DNA of 64,000 nt. Origin: UMGS1889 sp964540575 (lineage in GTDB: Bacteria > Bacillota > Clostridia > Oscillospirales > Ruminococcaceae). The notes under the pieces were generated by a model. That model did no database searches and was not told the DNA's origin. It worked only from the letters and a program-made list of their open reading frames with translations. The position numbers were made by a program, and so were the translations under genes. Numbering within the stretch: position 1 is the first letter of the stretch; each line of letters opens with the position of its first letter. The stretch is taken from contig CAZINI010000002.1 in NCBI GenBank assembly GCA_964540575.1, positions 62,001-126,000 on the forward strand, written 5' to 3'. Below are positions 7,697 through 17,531 of this stretch, piece after piece.

Positions 7697-10247
7697 ATTC
7701 AGGCGTTCGTCCGTCCCCTGCGGGATAACCGTCGAAACGGGGACGGAAGTATCTGTGCCCCGCATTTCGGACAGGCTTTTTCAGTCGGCGGTTCGGCTTA
7801 TTCTGGCGTTTGCGGGGACGATTGCTTCCATTGGCTGTTTTCTTACGGCTGTGGGCTTGGAGCAGCTGCTTTCTGCGGCGGCGGTGACTGCTGCGGTCAC
7901 TGCGGGTGTGTTCTTTGTTATATCCCTTGTAAAGGGGAAAGCGGGGCTGTACGTTGGCGGTGCTGCTGCGGCGGCTTCGGTCGTATTCGGGGGGATATTC
8001 TGCTTTAAACGGTTTGAACGGCTTTTATACGGCTATATGATAGTCGCAAATAAATATATTTCTGTGGTCAATTACGATTATGCAAACAGAGCGTTCTACG
8101 AGCTGCCCGAAAATATCCCGCCCGAGGGCTGTGCGGAGGGATTTATCTGCTTTTGCACGGCGGTGACTGCGGCGGTGATATGTGCGTCAATGATACCGTC
8201 GCCCAATCTGATACTGCTGTTTTTTGCCACCTTTGCTCCTGCGGAAATGGTGCTTTATTTCGGGCTTGTACCAAACTATCTCTGCTTTGCCCTGCTTATT
8301 TCCGTATGGACGGGAGCGGCGGCTTCGGAATTGCCCGGCTTCTCCTTCAAGCGGAAGCTGAGGGACGTCAAGGTGCGGAAGGCTATGCTTCAATCCGCCT
8401 GTATGGGCTGCCTTGCTATGCTCATAAGCTTTTCGGCGGCGAGGATATGGGTGAAAACCTCCGGCTTTGAGCGTTCGGAGAAGATAGACGATATGCGGAT
8501 AAAATTTGCGGATTACGTCAGGAACACCACTCCCGAAATGTTTCTTGAGGACGTTTCCGAGGCACTTCACCTGAAAAATTCACGGATAGGCGGCATAAAC
8601 GAGGGAAAGCTGGGACGCTTTGATACGGTGGAATATGCCCATATCCCCATGCTGGAGGTTTCTCTTGTGAAGCAGAAGGACACTGTGTATCTGAAAGGCT
8701 TCACGGGGACAAATTACACGGGAACAAGCTGGGAGCCGTTTGACGCCGAACAGACGGCGAAATATAACAGCGTTTCGGCGGGATTTTCCGAAAGCTATTT
8801 CCCGCAGATAACGGAAAATGTTTTCTATACCACAATGATAAGTGACGGTATATACGATTACACCGTGAAAAATCTGGGGGCAATGAAGAAATACGCATAT
8901 CTGCCCTATTCAAATCTCAGGCGGGACGCAAATGTTACGCCCATTCTGGACGGTTCCTATTCATCGGGCGGAAAGCGGGAGTACAGCGGTGCTGCGGTGA
9001 ATACGGTTTATAGGAATGCACATTTTTTAGCGAAATTTTCCGGATATTTGCCCTGGGACAGGGTCGTGGAATATCCGAAATTTATCTATGCTGAAAAGGA
9101 CGGTTCGCTTGTTTCCGTAAAAAATCCGTGGTATGATGATGAGCTTGCATATCGTGAATTTGTTTACGACACCTATCTTGACCTGCCCGATGATTTCAAG
9201 GCGGGGGAGATAGTTTTCGAGGGTACTAATGATATTGAGGATCTTTCTCCCGATTATTACTATTACAGACGTGGTGTGATAAACTACATTATCGGTTATC
9301 TGAACGATAATACCGAATACAGCCTGTCTGCGGGAAAAACTCCCGAGGGTGAGGATTTCGCCGAATATTTCCTGCTGACAAACAAAAAGGGCAGCTGCAC
9401 CCACTATGCCACTGCTGCCGTTCTGCTTGCAAGATATAAAGGAATTCCCGCACGTTACTGTGAGGGCTTTATCATCAAGCCCGAGAACTATTCACCCGCC
9501 GCAAGGCTGGGCAGCCGTGACAGCGTTACTATCCTTGACGACAACGCCCACGCTTGGGCGGAGATATATGTGGACGGCTTCGGCTGGTATCCCATAGAAG
9601 CCACAAAGGGCTATAATGCGGCATTTGAGGACAGCATAATTTCGGAAACAACTCAGCCGCAGACGGAAACCACCCCCGCCGAAACGGAAGCAACGCTCCC
9701 CGAAACTGAACTGTCCGAGCCGAACAAGCCCCCCATATCTCCAAAACCTCAGACGGAAACGGGAATATCCGAACGCCCTCCGCTTATCGGCACGGAAAAC
9801 GGCAGCGGCGGAAAGGCACTTATCCCGCTGAAAACGCTCCTTACAATTATTGGAATCATACTTGCCGTTCCCGCATTGTTTTTCGGGAGATATTACCTTG
9901 TGCGGGCAGCAAGAAAGCGGGGCTTCGCCGTTATCCGGGACGGTAAGGGCATTCGCTCGGTGGAGAGATATTTCCGAAAGCTTCTTCACGACTGCGGTGT
10001 GCAGACCGCCGAAAAGCATATTTCCGAAAATACCGCCAAGCAGCTTGACGGGGAATATCCTCAGCTTAACGGGGCGGCGGAGGTCATTACGGCAGCGGCT
10101 TTGAAAGCAAGCTATTCCCGAAACGGTCTGGACGCTTCGGAGCTTTCGGCGGCAGCATCGGCGGCGGAAACGGCTGCAATGAACATTTACAAAGGGAAAT
10201 CGGGCTTTGGAAAATTTGTATATAAATTTGTGAAATGCAGGATATGA
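7686..10247 (+). CDS. Membrane-anchored transglutaminase-like protein
   Basis: 853 residues. The start at 7686 is set by GGAGGA 5 nt upstream; an earlier in-frame ATG lacks a site. About six hydrophobic segments (about 35-255) precede a large extracytoplasmic region. The transglutaminase core is GSCTHYATAAVLLARYKGIP (catalytic Cys), DDNAHAWAEIYVDG (His) and GWYPIEAT, where the usual Asp is Glu. A Thr/Glu/Pro-rich linker (about 655-705) leads to another membrane segment (about 718-738) and a cytoplasmic helical tail. This is the standard partner of DUF58 and MoxR proteins (TgpA-like). Its substrate is unknown; a role in peptidoglycan or envelope protein processing is inferred. Confidence 0.87.
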   Translation: MKNKFRRSSVPCGITVETGTEVSVPRISDRLFQSAVRLILAFAGTIASIGCFLTAVGLEQLLSAAAVTAAVTAGVFFVISLVKGKAGLYVGGAAAAASVVFGGIFCFKRFERLLYGYMIVANKYISVVNYDYANRAFYELPENIPPEGCAEGFICFCTAVTAAVICASMIPSPNLILLFFATFAPAEMVLYFGLVPNYLCFALLISVWTGAAASELPGFSFKRKLRDVKVRKAMLQSACMGCLAMLISFSAARIWVKTSGFERSEKIDDMRIKFADYVRNTTPEMFLEDVSEALHLKNSRIGGINEGKLGRFDTVEYAHIPMLEVSLVKQKDTVYLKGFTGTNYTGTSWEPFDAEQTAKYNSVSAGFSESYFPQITENVFYTTMISDGIYDYTVKNLGAMKKYAYLPYSNLRRDANVTPILDGSYSSGGKREYSGAAVNTVYRNAHFLAKFSGYLPWDRVVEYPKFIYAEKDGSLVSVKNPWYDDELAYREFVYDTYLDLPDDFKAGEIVFEGTNDIEDLSPDYYYYRRGVINYIIGYLNDNTEYSLSAGKTPEGEDFAEYFLLTNKKGSCTHYATAAVLLARYKGIPARYCEGFIIKPENYSPAARLGSRDSVTILDDNAHAWAEIYVDGFGWYPIEATKGYNAAFEDSIISETTQPQTETTPAETEATLPETELSEPNKPPISPKPQTETGISERPPLIGTENGSGGKALIPLKTLLTIIGIILAVPALFFGRYYLVRAARKRGFAVIRDGKGIRSVERYFRKLLHDCGVQTAEKHISENTAKQLDGEYPQLNGAAEVITAAALKASYSRNGLDASELSAAASAAETAAMNIYKGKSGFGKFVYKFVKCRI

Positions 10248-10260
10248 TGGGAGATAAAAT

Positions 10261-12648
10261 ATGGAAGAAAATCAAAAGCTTGCCGCACTGAAAACCTATT
10301 TCGGATATGACAGCTTCCGTGAGGGTCAGGAGCAGATAATCGACACTATCCTTGCGGGACGGGACGTGATGGCGGTAATGCCTACGGGTGCGGGAAAATC
10401 CATCTGTTATCAGCTGCCCGCACTTATGTCGGAGGGAGTGGCGATCGTTATCTCTCCGCTTATTTCCCTGATGAAGGATCAGGTCACGGCACTTGTTCAG
10501 TCGGGCATACGGGCTGCGTATCTCAACAGCTCCCTTACCGCCGCTCAGATGTTTAAGGCAGAGGGAAATATGCGGCAGGGAATGTACAAGATAATTTACG
10601 TCGCCCCCGAACGGCTGGAAACTTCAAGCTTCATCGAGGCTTGCTCTCATCTGAATATCACGCTGGTGACGGTGGACGAGGCACACTGCGTTTCTCAGTG
10701 GGGACAGGATTTCCGTCCCGGGTATCTGAAAATTGCGGATTTTATCGGTCGTCTGCCAAGACGTCCCGTTGTGGCGGCGTTTACGGCGACTGCTACCGAT
10801 GTTGTCAAGCGGGACGTGGTGTCGGCATTGCGGCTATGCGACCCGTTCTGTCTTACTACGGGCTTTGACAGGCAAAATCTCCGCTTTGAGGTGCGGCACG
10901 CCCGTCCGTCAAAGAAATATGACGAGCTTCGGGAGATAATCTCCCGCTATCCCGACAGCTGCGGCATTGTCTATTGCAGCTCCCGAAAAACGGTGGAGGA
11001 GGTCTGTGAGCGTTTGCAGATCGACGGCTATTCCGCCGCCCGATACCATGCAGGTCTGACCGATGCCGAGCGAAAGCAGTCCCAGGAGGATTTCATTTAC
11101 GACAGGATCAGGATAATCGTTGCCACCAACGCTTTCGGAATGGGTATCGACAAGCCCGATGTGGCTTACGTTGTCCATTACAATATGCCGAAGGACATTG
11201 AAAGCTATTATCAGGAAGCGGGACGTGCGGGCAGAGATGGTTCTCCCGCCGAATGTGTCATGCTTTACACGGCACAGGACATTATTACGGCAAAATATCT
11301 TATTGAAAAAACCGGAAGCGGCAATTCCGAGCTTACCCCCGAGGAGGCTCGGACGGTCAGCGAAAGAGCCTTGAAGCGGCTGAATGTTATGGCAGCTTAT
11401 GCGGACACCTCCAAGTGTCTGCGGCAGTACATACTGAACTATTTCGGGGAAACCGCTCCCGTTTACTGCGGAAATTGCTCAAATTGTTCGGGGGATATGG
11501 AGAAAACCGACCTGACTATCCCCGCACAGATGATACTTTCCTGCATTTACCGAACGGGGCAGCGTTTCGGAGCGTCCATGGTCAAGGCAGTGCTGAGAGG
11601 GTCACGGTCACAGAAGGTGCTGCAAAGGGAGTTTGATAAGCTGTCGGTATTCGGGCTTATGAAAAATGTTTCAAACGATACGCTGACATATTATCTCTCA
11701 CTTCTGGAGGACAACGGCTTTATCTCCGTATCGGACGATGAATATAAGATACTGACGATAACCTCAAAGGGTAACGCTATCTTAACCGGAAAGATCACAT
11801 TTGAAGTGATGATACCGAAGAAAATGTCAGCGTCGGAAAGCAGGGACACAACGCCTGCTTACTCAAGGCAGAAAACCGTTCACAGCGATGCGGGTCAGGA
11901 ATATGCGGCGGACGAAAAGCTTATGCAGCTTCTGAAAGCCGAGCGGACGGAGATAGCAAGAGAGCTTGGCGTACCGCCCTATGTGGTTTTCTCCAATGCA
12001 ACTCTTATAGGAATTTGCAAGATACGTCCCACGACTCTCGGGGAGATGCTGAATGTCCCCGGTATAGGAGAAAAAAAGCTGGAACAGTTCGGAAAGAGAT
12101 TTTTGCAGGTGATAACCGACTATATTAACGGGGAAAGTGAACCGCCCCAAAAGGTCGCTGTCGTGACGGACAGCGAAAAGCGTCAGCTGCTTCGGAAGCT
12201 TGAAGAGGACCTTGGTGCGGAAAAGGGTGCGGCGGACTGCATTTATTTTAAAGAGCTTAGTGACCGAGTTATCGTGAATATGGAGGAGCTTCAATATGAA
12301 TTGGCAAGGCTGTATTTTGCCAGAGATCACATTTCGGCATGTGACGAGAAGATGACCATTTCAGATTTTTTCAGGTATATTACCGATGAAATGAATTCAG
12401 AGCTTTCGGTGACAAAAGCGACTTCGGCGGCTTACGGAATGCTTGTCAACAAGGGACTTATACACAGGGAGAAAAACAGTCAGAACAAGATGAAGTATTA
12501 TCCCACTGAGCATTCGGCAGAAAATGAGATATTCTTTGAAGAAGCAATATCCAAAAACGGTGAGCAGTTTGTCCGCATATTAATAGGCGAAAGGGCACAG
12601 CAGATTATCCTTTCCGAGCTTGGAAATATGGCAATATCGCCCGTATAA
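10261..12648 (+). CDS. recQ: ATP-dependent DNA helicase RecQ
   Basis: A 795-residue 3'-5' superfamily 2 helicase. All motifs are present: Walker A PTGAGKSICY (Lys46), Ia VISPLISLMKDQV, II VDEAHCVSQWGQDFRP (139-142 DEAH plus aromatic-rich loop), III FTATATD, V ATNAFGMGIDKPDVAYV and VI QEAGRAGRDG (318-327). The RQC zinc site is CLRQY...CGNCSNC near 380-410, followed by winged helix and an HRDC domain (DEKLMQLLKAERTEIARELG). A further C-terminal winged-helix-like extension is shared with the paralogue downstream. It follows the transglutaminase gene by 13 nt and precedes the paralogue by 20 nt with AAGGAG between, so both are probably co-transcribed. Confidence 0.95.
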   Translation: MEENQKLAALKTYFGYDSFREGQEQIIDTILAGRDVMAVMPTGAGKSICYQLPALMSEGVAIVISPLISLMKDQVTALVQSGIRAAYLNSSLTAAQMFKAEGNMRQGMYKIIYVAPERLETSSFIEACSHLNITLVTVDEAHCVSQWGQDFRPGYLKIADFIGRLPRRPVVAAFTATATDVVKRDVVSALRLCDPFCLTTGFDRQNLRFEVRHARPSKKYDELREIISRYPDSCGIVYCSSRKTVEEVCERLQIDGYSAARYHAGLTDAERKQSQEDFIYDRIRIIVATNAFGMGIDKPDVAYVVHYNMPKDIESYYQEAGRAGRDGSPAECVMLYTAQDIITAKYLIEKTGSGNSELTPEEARTVSERALKRLNVMAAYADTSKCLRQYILNYFGETAPVYCGNCSNCSGDMEKTDLTIPAQMILSCIYRTGQRFGASMVKAVLRGSRSQKVLQREFDKLSVFGLMKNVSNDTLTYYLSLLEDNGFISVSDDEYKILTITSKGNAILTGKITFEVMIPKKMSASESRDTTPAYSRQKTVHSDAGQEYAADEKLMQLLKAERTEIARELGVPPYVVFSNATLIGICKIRPTTLGEMLNVPGIGEKKLEQFGKRFLQVITDYINGESEPPQKVAVVTDSEKRQLLRKLEEDLGAEKGAADCIYFKELSDRVIVNMEELQYELARLYFARDHISACDEKMTISDFFRYITDEMNSELSVTKATSAAYGMLVNKGLIHREKNSQNKMKYYPTEHSAENEIFFEEAISKNGEQFVRILIGERAQQIILSELGNMAISPV

Positions 12649-12668
12649 ATGATAAGGAGAATATATTT

Positions 12669-14978
12669 ATGGAACAGAATGTGAAATCGGAGTTGTTGAA
12701 AAAGCATTATCGTGTTGGCAGCATAAGTGAAGGTCAGGAGAAGATAATAAATGCAATGCTTTCGGGGCGGGATGTTCTGGCAGGCATTCCTTGGGGGAGA
12801 GATAGAGAGATCTGCGTTCAGCTGCCTGCTGTTATGGCGGAGGGAGCTGCTATTGTTATTTACCGAAGTGTTATGCATATGAATGCACAGGTGCTTTCTC
12901 TCGTCAGGTCGGGAGTAAAGGCGGCTTATCTGAACAGCACTCTGAACGCCGCACAGCTGCAGAAGGCAACGGAAAATATGAAGGCGGGAATGTACAAGAT
13001 AATCTACGTTACACCTCACAGGTTTGTAAAGCCCGAATTTATTGAGGCTTGCAAGGAGATGAATATTTCATATATTGCCGTGGATAATGCTCAATATGCA
13101 TTGAAGAGTGACAAGGATTTTGACCCTGTCTATACAAGTATAGCGGAAGCCATCGAGCGTCTGCCAAAGCGTCCACCGATAGCTGCGTTTGCTTCAACGC
13201 TGAAGGGCGAAGTCGGACAGGATATTGCAAGAGTGCTGAGATTAAAGCAGGATCACTTATTCGCACCGTGCTTTGACAGGAAAAATCTTAGCTATAAATT
13301 GGAGAAATGCGGCACGAATAGCTCTGAAAGGTATGAAACACTCAAAAAGCTTATTTCGGAACGTGCCGGAAAAAGAGGTATCGTGTTTTGTGCTTCGGCC
13401 GAAGTGGAAGATGAGCTGTATGACCGTTTGAATGCAGACGGTTTTTTGGTTGCAAAACAACCTATGGATCCCGATGAAGAATCGAAGTATTGTGAGGACT
13501 TCCTCTTCAAGATAAAAGATATACTTATCCTGCCCGGCGGAAGTAAAATACATATCAGCGAGCCCGATGTTGATTATGTTATTCACTACAATCTGCCGAG
13601 GGATATAGAAACCTTCTATGAGGAATCAAGAGAAGCGGGCATTGACGGTTCGCCTGCCGAGTCTATCCTGGTATATTCATCTCAGGACCCGGCAATATAT
13701 AAAAATATTCTAAAGGCTAAGAATGCCGATGGTAATGCATCAGCCAAGATGAACGAGATGGCTGCATATGCGGTAACGTCAAAGTGCCTCAGACGGTATC
13801 TGCTTAGCTGTTTCGGCGAAGAAGCACCGGAGTTCTGCGGAAACTGCTCAAACTGTCTGAGCGAGGGGCAGGAGATGGATCTGACCATTCCCGCAAAGGC
13901 TATACTAAACTGCATCAGCATTACGGAGCAGCGTTACAGTGCCGTTACTGTTAAGGCGGTGCTCAGGGGGACATATTCTGCAAGTGTTAAGAAAAATAAT
14001 TTAAATACGCTGCCTGTTTTCGGAACAATGTCTGATATTTCCGATGAAGCAATGACCTATTACATTTCTCTGATGGAGGAAAACGGTCTTGTTACCGTTT
14101 CGGACAATGAATTCAAGGTACTTAAGATCACACCAAAGGGAGATGAACTGCTGAACGGTCAGACCGATTTCAGGGCGAAGGTAATAAACAGAATATCTGC
14201 GGCAGAAAATACCCTCGGTTCAAATGAGGAATATGAGATAGACAATGAGCTTATGCGGCTTATTAAGGCAGAACGTGAGGAAATAGCCCGTGAGCTGAAT
14301 ACTGCCCCGTATCAGGTCATTCCCATTGTGTCGGTCATCGGGATATGCAAGCATCTGCCCAAAACGCTTGATGAGATGAAGCAAATATCCGGTATCGGCG
14401 AGCAAAAGCTCGGACAGTTCGGGGAACGGTTTGTGAATACAGTCAATGCTTATCTGAGCAATACGTCGAATGTTCCCAAGAAAGTCAAAGCTGCCACACC
14501 ACAGGAAAAAAGGCAGCTTGTGCGGAAGCTTGAGCAAACGCTGGGTGTACAGCAGGGGGCTGCGGACTGCATTTATGCTATGAAGTCCGACAAGACCATC
14601 AAGCATACAGAGGAGCTTCAATACGAGTTGGCACGGCTGTATTTTATGCGGGACAGGATACACATTTACAATGAAAAGCTGACGGTTACCGATTTTATAC
14701 GTCGGGTCGCCGAGGAATGCTATTCGGAGATAACTGTTACAAAGGCAGTCAACCTGGCACTTGACCTTTTTGTGGAAAAAGGTCTTATTAACCGCCGAAA
14801 AAATGAGGAGGGCAAAACGGTCTACTCCCTCACCGAACGTTCGGCACAGGCTGAGATCTCCCTTGAAACAGTGACAGTATTGGACGGCTCACAGTCTGTT
14901 CAGGTACAAATCGGAAAAACGGCACAGCAGCTTATTATTTATGAGCTTGGAAATATGGCAATCTATCCTGTAAAATGA
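12669..14978 (+). CDS. RecQ paralogue lacking all ATPase motifs (pseudo-helicase)
   Basis: 769 residues, a tandem duplicate of the upstream recQ. The first 330 residues align without a gap, yet every catalytic motif is changed: Walker A TGAGKS to WGRDRE (K46R, S47E), DEAH to DNAQ (139-142), SPLISLMKDQ to YRSVMHMNAQ, TATAT to ASTLK, and QEAGRAGRDG to EESREAGIDG (Q318E, R322E, R325I). In contrast the flanking framework (AAYLNS, GMYKIIYV, HYNLP), the zinc cysteines (CLRRY...CGNCSNC), HRDC and the C-terminal extension are kept. The frame is open throughout with its own AAGGAG site, so it does not look like a decaying pseudogene. It cannot be an ATP-driven helicase; a DNA-binding or regulatory partner of RecQ is an inference. 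Confidence 0.9.
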   Translation: MEQNVKSELLKKHYRVGSISEGQEKIINAMLSGRDVLAGIPWGRDREICVQLPAVMAEGAAIVIYRSVMHMNAQVLSLVRSGVKAAYLNSTLNAAQLQKATENMKAGMYKIIYVTPHRFVKPEFIEACKEMNISYIAVDNAQYALKSDKDFDPVYTSIAEAIERLPKRPPIAAFASTLKGEVGQDIARVLRLKQDHLFAPCFDRKNLSYKLEKCGTNSSERYETLKKLISERAGKRGIVFCASAEVEDELYDRLNADGFLVAKQPMDPDEESKYCEDFLFKIKDILILPGGSKIHISEPDVDYVIHYNLPRDIETFYEESREAGIDGSPAESILVYSSQDPAIYKNILKAKNADGNASAKMNEMAAYAVTSKCLRRYLLSCFGEEAPEFCGNCSNCLSEGQEMDLTIPAKAILNCISITEQRYSAVTVKAVLRGTYSASVKKNNLNTLPVFGTMSDISDEAMTYYISLMEENGLVTVSDNEFKVLKITPKGDELLNGQTDFRAKVINRISAAENTLGSNEEYEIDNELMRLIKAEREEIARELNTAPYQVIPIVSVIGICKHLPKTLDEMKQISGIGEQKLGQFGERFVNTVNAYLSNTSNVPKKVKAATPQEKRQLVRKLEQTLGVQQGAADCIYAMKSDKTIKHTEELQYELARLYFMRDRIHIYNEKLTVTDFIRRVAEECYSEITVTKAVNLALDLFVEKGLINRRKNEEGKTVYSLTERSAQAEISLETVTVLDGSQSVQVQIGKTAQQLIIYELGNMAIYPVK

Positions 14979-14983
14979 CATAT

Positions 14984-15023
14984 CCCCATATTCCGAAAGA
15001 AAACGGAATATGGGGATTATTTT
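14984..15023 (+). terminator. Rho-independent terminator of the plus-strand run
   Basis: A perfect 12-bp stem, CCCCATATTCCG (14984-14995) and CGGAATATGGGG (15004-15015), with an 8-nt loop, is followed by ATTATTTTATTTAT. It lies 6 nt after the RecQ paralogue stop and between convergent genes, so it may also end rex transcription from the other side. Confidence 0.85.
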
Positions 15024-15663
15024 ATTTATCGGTCATATCCGCAACGCCGTAGGTCAGCGTCAGCAGACTGTCGCCCAGATGGACATTTTCCACCACAATG
15101 TTGCTGTAATCCAGCTTTAAGTCATAGTGGCTGAAATTCCAGAAGCCCTTGATGCCGATGTTCACCAGCCTGTCCGCCAGCTCCTGTGCGGCGGATTTCG
15201 GTATGCAGAGAACGGCGATTGCGGGCTTTATCTCCGAGCAAAGCTCCTCCAGCTTATCCATAGGATTTACGGAATAGCCCGAGATTATCTCGCCCGTTTT
15301 TTCAGGGTCGCTGTCAAAGACCGCCGCCAGATGGCAGCCCTTTTTCTCGAAATTCATATGCAGGGCGATTGCCTTTCCCAGATTTCCCGCTCCGATAAGC
15401 ACCGTTTCAAACCGTCTGTCAACGCCGAGAATTTTGCCTATCTCGCTGTGCAGCTCCTCTAGATTATACCCGTAGCCCTGCTGACCGAAGCCGCCGAAGC
15501 AGTTAAGATCCTGTCGTATCTGAGAGGCGGTCAGGGACATTTTCTCCGAAAGCTCCTGAGAGGAAATGCGGGTATAGCCCTGCCTGATAAGCTCCTCGGT
15601 GAAGCGGTAATATCTCGGAAGCCGCTTTATTACCGATGAGGAAATTTCACTTTTCTTAGACAT
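15022..15663 (-). CDS. rex: Redox-sensing transcriptional repressor Rex
   Basis: A 213-residue dimeric repressor that senses NADH/NAD+. Residues 1-80 are the winged helix, with RLPRYYRFTEELI and SSQELSEKMSLTASQIRQDL, then GGFGQQGYGYN; residues 85-200 are a Rossmann fold with VLIGAGNLGKAIA. Length and motifs are typical. It starts 6 nt after the icd stop, so redox control and the oxidative TCA genes share a transcript. In Clostridia Rex controls fermentation and NADH-consuming genes; regulation of this operon by Rex is plausible, but I found no convincing Rex operator near 19550-19690. Confidence 0.95.
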   Translation of the reverse strand: MSKKSEISSSVIKRLPRYYRFTEELIRQGYTRISSQELSEKMSLTASQIRQDLNCFGGFGQQGYGYNLEELHSEIGKILGVDRRFETVLIGAGNLGKAIALHMNFEKKGCHLAAVFDSDPEKTGEIISGYSVNPMDKLEELCSEIKPAIAVLCIPKSAAQELADRLVNIGIKGFWNFSHYDLKLDYSNIVVENVHLGDSLLTLTYGVADMTDK

Positions 15664-15669
15664 TTCTCA

Positions 15670-16884
15670 TTACATCATAGCCGCAAGACGCTTGTTGATC
15701 TCCAGCAGGAAGTCCTCGGTATTGACCTTTTTCTTGTCCTCGAGATGAGAAAGCACATAAAGGTCGCCTGTCATAACGCCCTCCTCGATGGTCTGAACGG
15801 TAGCCTTTTCCAGCTTCTCGGCGAAGTCGGAGAGAGCCTTGTTGCCGTCCAGCTCGCCTCTCTTTTTAAGTGCTCCTGTCCATGCAAAGATGGTAGCAAC
15901 GGAGTTTGTAGAGGTTTCCTCGCCCTTAAGGTGCTTGTAGTAGTGGCGGGTAACGGTGCCGTGAGCAGCCTCGTACTCGTAAACACCGTCGGGAGATACC
16001 AGAACGGAGGTCATCATGCCAAGGCTTCCGAATGCGGTAGCAACCATATCGGACATAACGTCGCCGTCGTAGTTCTTGCAAGCCCAGATATATCCGCCGT
16101 TTGAACGGACAACTCTTGCAACAGCGTCGTCGATAAGTGTGTAGAAATATTCAATGCCTGCCGCTTCAAACTTAGCCTTGTACTCGTTCTCGTATATCTC
16201 GGCGAAAATATCCTTGAAACGGTGGTCGTACTTCTTGGAAATTGTATCCTTAGTTGCGAACCACAGATCCTGCTTTGTATCCAGAGCGAAATTGAAGCAT
16301 GCCTTTGCAAAGCTTGCGATGGACTTGTCAATGTTGTGCAGACCCTGAATGATACCGTCCGAGCCCTTGAAGGTGTGGATAAGCTCTCTTGTTTCGTTGC
16401 CGTCCTTGTCGGTAACAACAAGCTCAGCCTTTGCACCGTCGGGGACTTTCATTTCTGTGTTCTTGTAAACGTCGCCGTATGCGTGACGGGCAATGGTGAT
16501 AGGCTTTGTCCAGGTGGGGAGCAGGGGAGTTATTCCCTTAACGATGATAGGTGCTCTGAACACTGTACCGTCCAGAATAGCTCTGATAGTGCCGTTAGGG
16601 GACTTCCACATTTCCTTGAGGTCGTACTCGGTCATTCTCTGAGCGTTGGGGGTGATAGTCGCACACTTAACAGCAACGCCGTACTTCTTGGTAGCTTCGG
16701 CGGAATCTATTGTCACCTGATCGTTGGTTTCGTTTCTGTGTACAAGACCAAGGTCATAATATTCGGTGTTCAGGTCAACATAAGGACAGATAAGTATATC
16801 CTTTATCATCTTCCAGATGATTCGTGTCATTTCATCTCCGTCCATTTCAACAAGGGGGGTGGACATTTTAATTTTCTCGGACAT
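15670..16884 (-). CDS. icd: NADP-type isocitrate dehydrogenase (homodimeric, eukaryote-like)
   Basis: 404 residues, converting isocitrate to 2-oxoglutarate. N-terminal motif VEMDGDEMTRIIWKMIK, then TITPNAQRMTEYDLKEMWKS, RAPIIVKGI and TKPITIARHAYGDVYKNTEM place it in the type II (eukaryote-like) subfamily; KNYDGDVMSDMVA holds metal-binding aspartates and YEAAHGTVTRHY is the cofactor region. GGAGG precedes the ATG at 16884. It lies in the aconitase-icd-rex operon and supplies 2-oxoglutarate for glutamate synthesis; no 2-oxoglutarate dehydrogenase is nearby, as expected for an incomplete TCA cycle. Confidence 0.95.
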   Translation of the reverse strand: MSEKIKMSTPLVEMDGDEMTRIIWKMIKDILICPYVDLNTEYYDLGLVHRNETNDQVTIDSAEATKKYGVAVKCATITPNAQRMTEYDLKEMWKSPNGTIRAILDGTVFRAPIIVKGITPLLPTWTKPITIARHAYGDVYKNTEMKVPDGAKAELVVTDKDGNETRELIHTFKGSDGIIQGLHNIDKSIASFAKACFNFALDTKQDLWFATKDTISKKYDHRFKDIFAEIYENEYKAKFEAAGIEYFYTLIDDAVARVVRSNGGYIWACKNYDGDVMSDMVATAFGSLGMMTSVLVSPDGVYEYEAAHGTVTRHYYKHLKGEETSTNSVATIFAWTGALKKRGELDGNKALSDFAEKLEKATVQTIEEGVMTGDLYVLSHLEDKKKVNTEDFLLEINKRLAAMM

Positions 16885-16971
16885 TTTAATTACCTCCGTA
16901 AAATATATTGCTGAATTTGGTTATGCGTTCAGCTTCGCAGTATTATCATACATATAAGTCCTGCTTACAGG

Positions 16972-17280
16972 CTATATTTGGAAAACGGTCAATACGGCAA
17001 AAACTGCTAATATAAGCACAAACTCCGATATTTCCGCTATTCTTTCGCCGTTTCGGAAATGCTTTTCGCAGAAACCTTTCAGAAGCAGCCACAGCTTTTT
17101 TCCGCATAATACTCCGGCGGTCACGGCAATGAGAAGTGTGACCGCAAGCAGTATGAGCGATGCTTTGGACATTTCCAAATTCCTTGGGAAAACCTCTGAT
17201 ACGGCTCTTACTGCAAGAAATGCCATTATCACACAGCAGCCTGTGCCGGGAGAAATCCTTCCGTAGCCTTTCAGCCTCAT
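16972..17280 (-). CDS. Small membrane protein, unknown function
   Basis: 102 residues with three hydrophobic segments (about 13-30, 40-60 and 83-101). The start ATG overlaps the stop of the upstream 77-residue gene in an ATGA sequence, implying translational coupling. I do not recognise a family. It sits inside the acn-icd-rex operon with an 87-nt spacer before icd. A link to that pathway, for instance substrate transport, is possible but unsupported by motif. Confidence 0.6.
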   Translation of the reverse strand: MRLKGYGRISPGTGCCVIMAFLAVRAVSEVFPRNLEMSKASLILLAVTLLIAVTAGVLCGKKLWLLLKGFCEKHFRNGERIAEISEFVLILAVFAVLTVFQI

Positions 17281-17510
17281 TCGGAACCGCCTGCGTTTAT
17301 AAGGAGAAAACTCAGCAGAAGAACTATGATGGCTATGGCAACAGCGAGGGCATTTTTGAGCTTAGGGTCCATATCGGGTGCATATTTTTTAACCAAATAG
17401 TCGAAAAGTACTATTGCACCCATGACAAGAAACAGCGGAATACCATATCTTGGGTCAGCGTGGGAATTTCTGTGATGTCTTCTTCTCAAAAGCATTTCCA
17501 AATAGCTCAT
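17277..17510 (-). CDS. Small membrane protein, unknown function
   Basis: 77 residues: a basic N-terminus (LLRRRHHRNSHADPR) and two hydrophobic segments (about 24-40 and 52-72). It starts 21 nt after the aconitase stop and its stop overlaps the start of the next small membrane gene. No family recognised. The coupled pair may form one small membrane complex, but that is only inferred from the overlap. Confidence 0.6.
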   Translation of the reverse strand: MSYLEMLLRRRHHRNSHADPRYGIPLFLVMGAIVLFDYLVKKYAPDMDPKLKNALAVAIAIIVLLLSFLLINAGGSE

Positions 17511-17531
17511 AATGCCCTCCTGATGTCTGTA

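Noticed and set aside
12669..14978. Frameshifted or decaying recQ pseudogene
   Set aside because: The frame is continuous for 769 codons, with its own ribosome binding site, conserved zinc cysteines and HRDC; losses are focused on the ATPase motifs.
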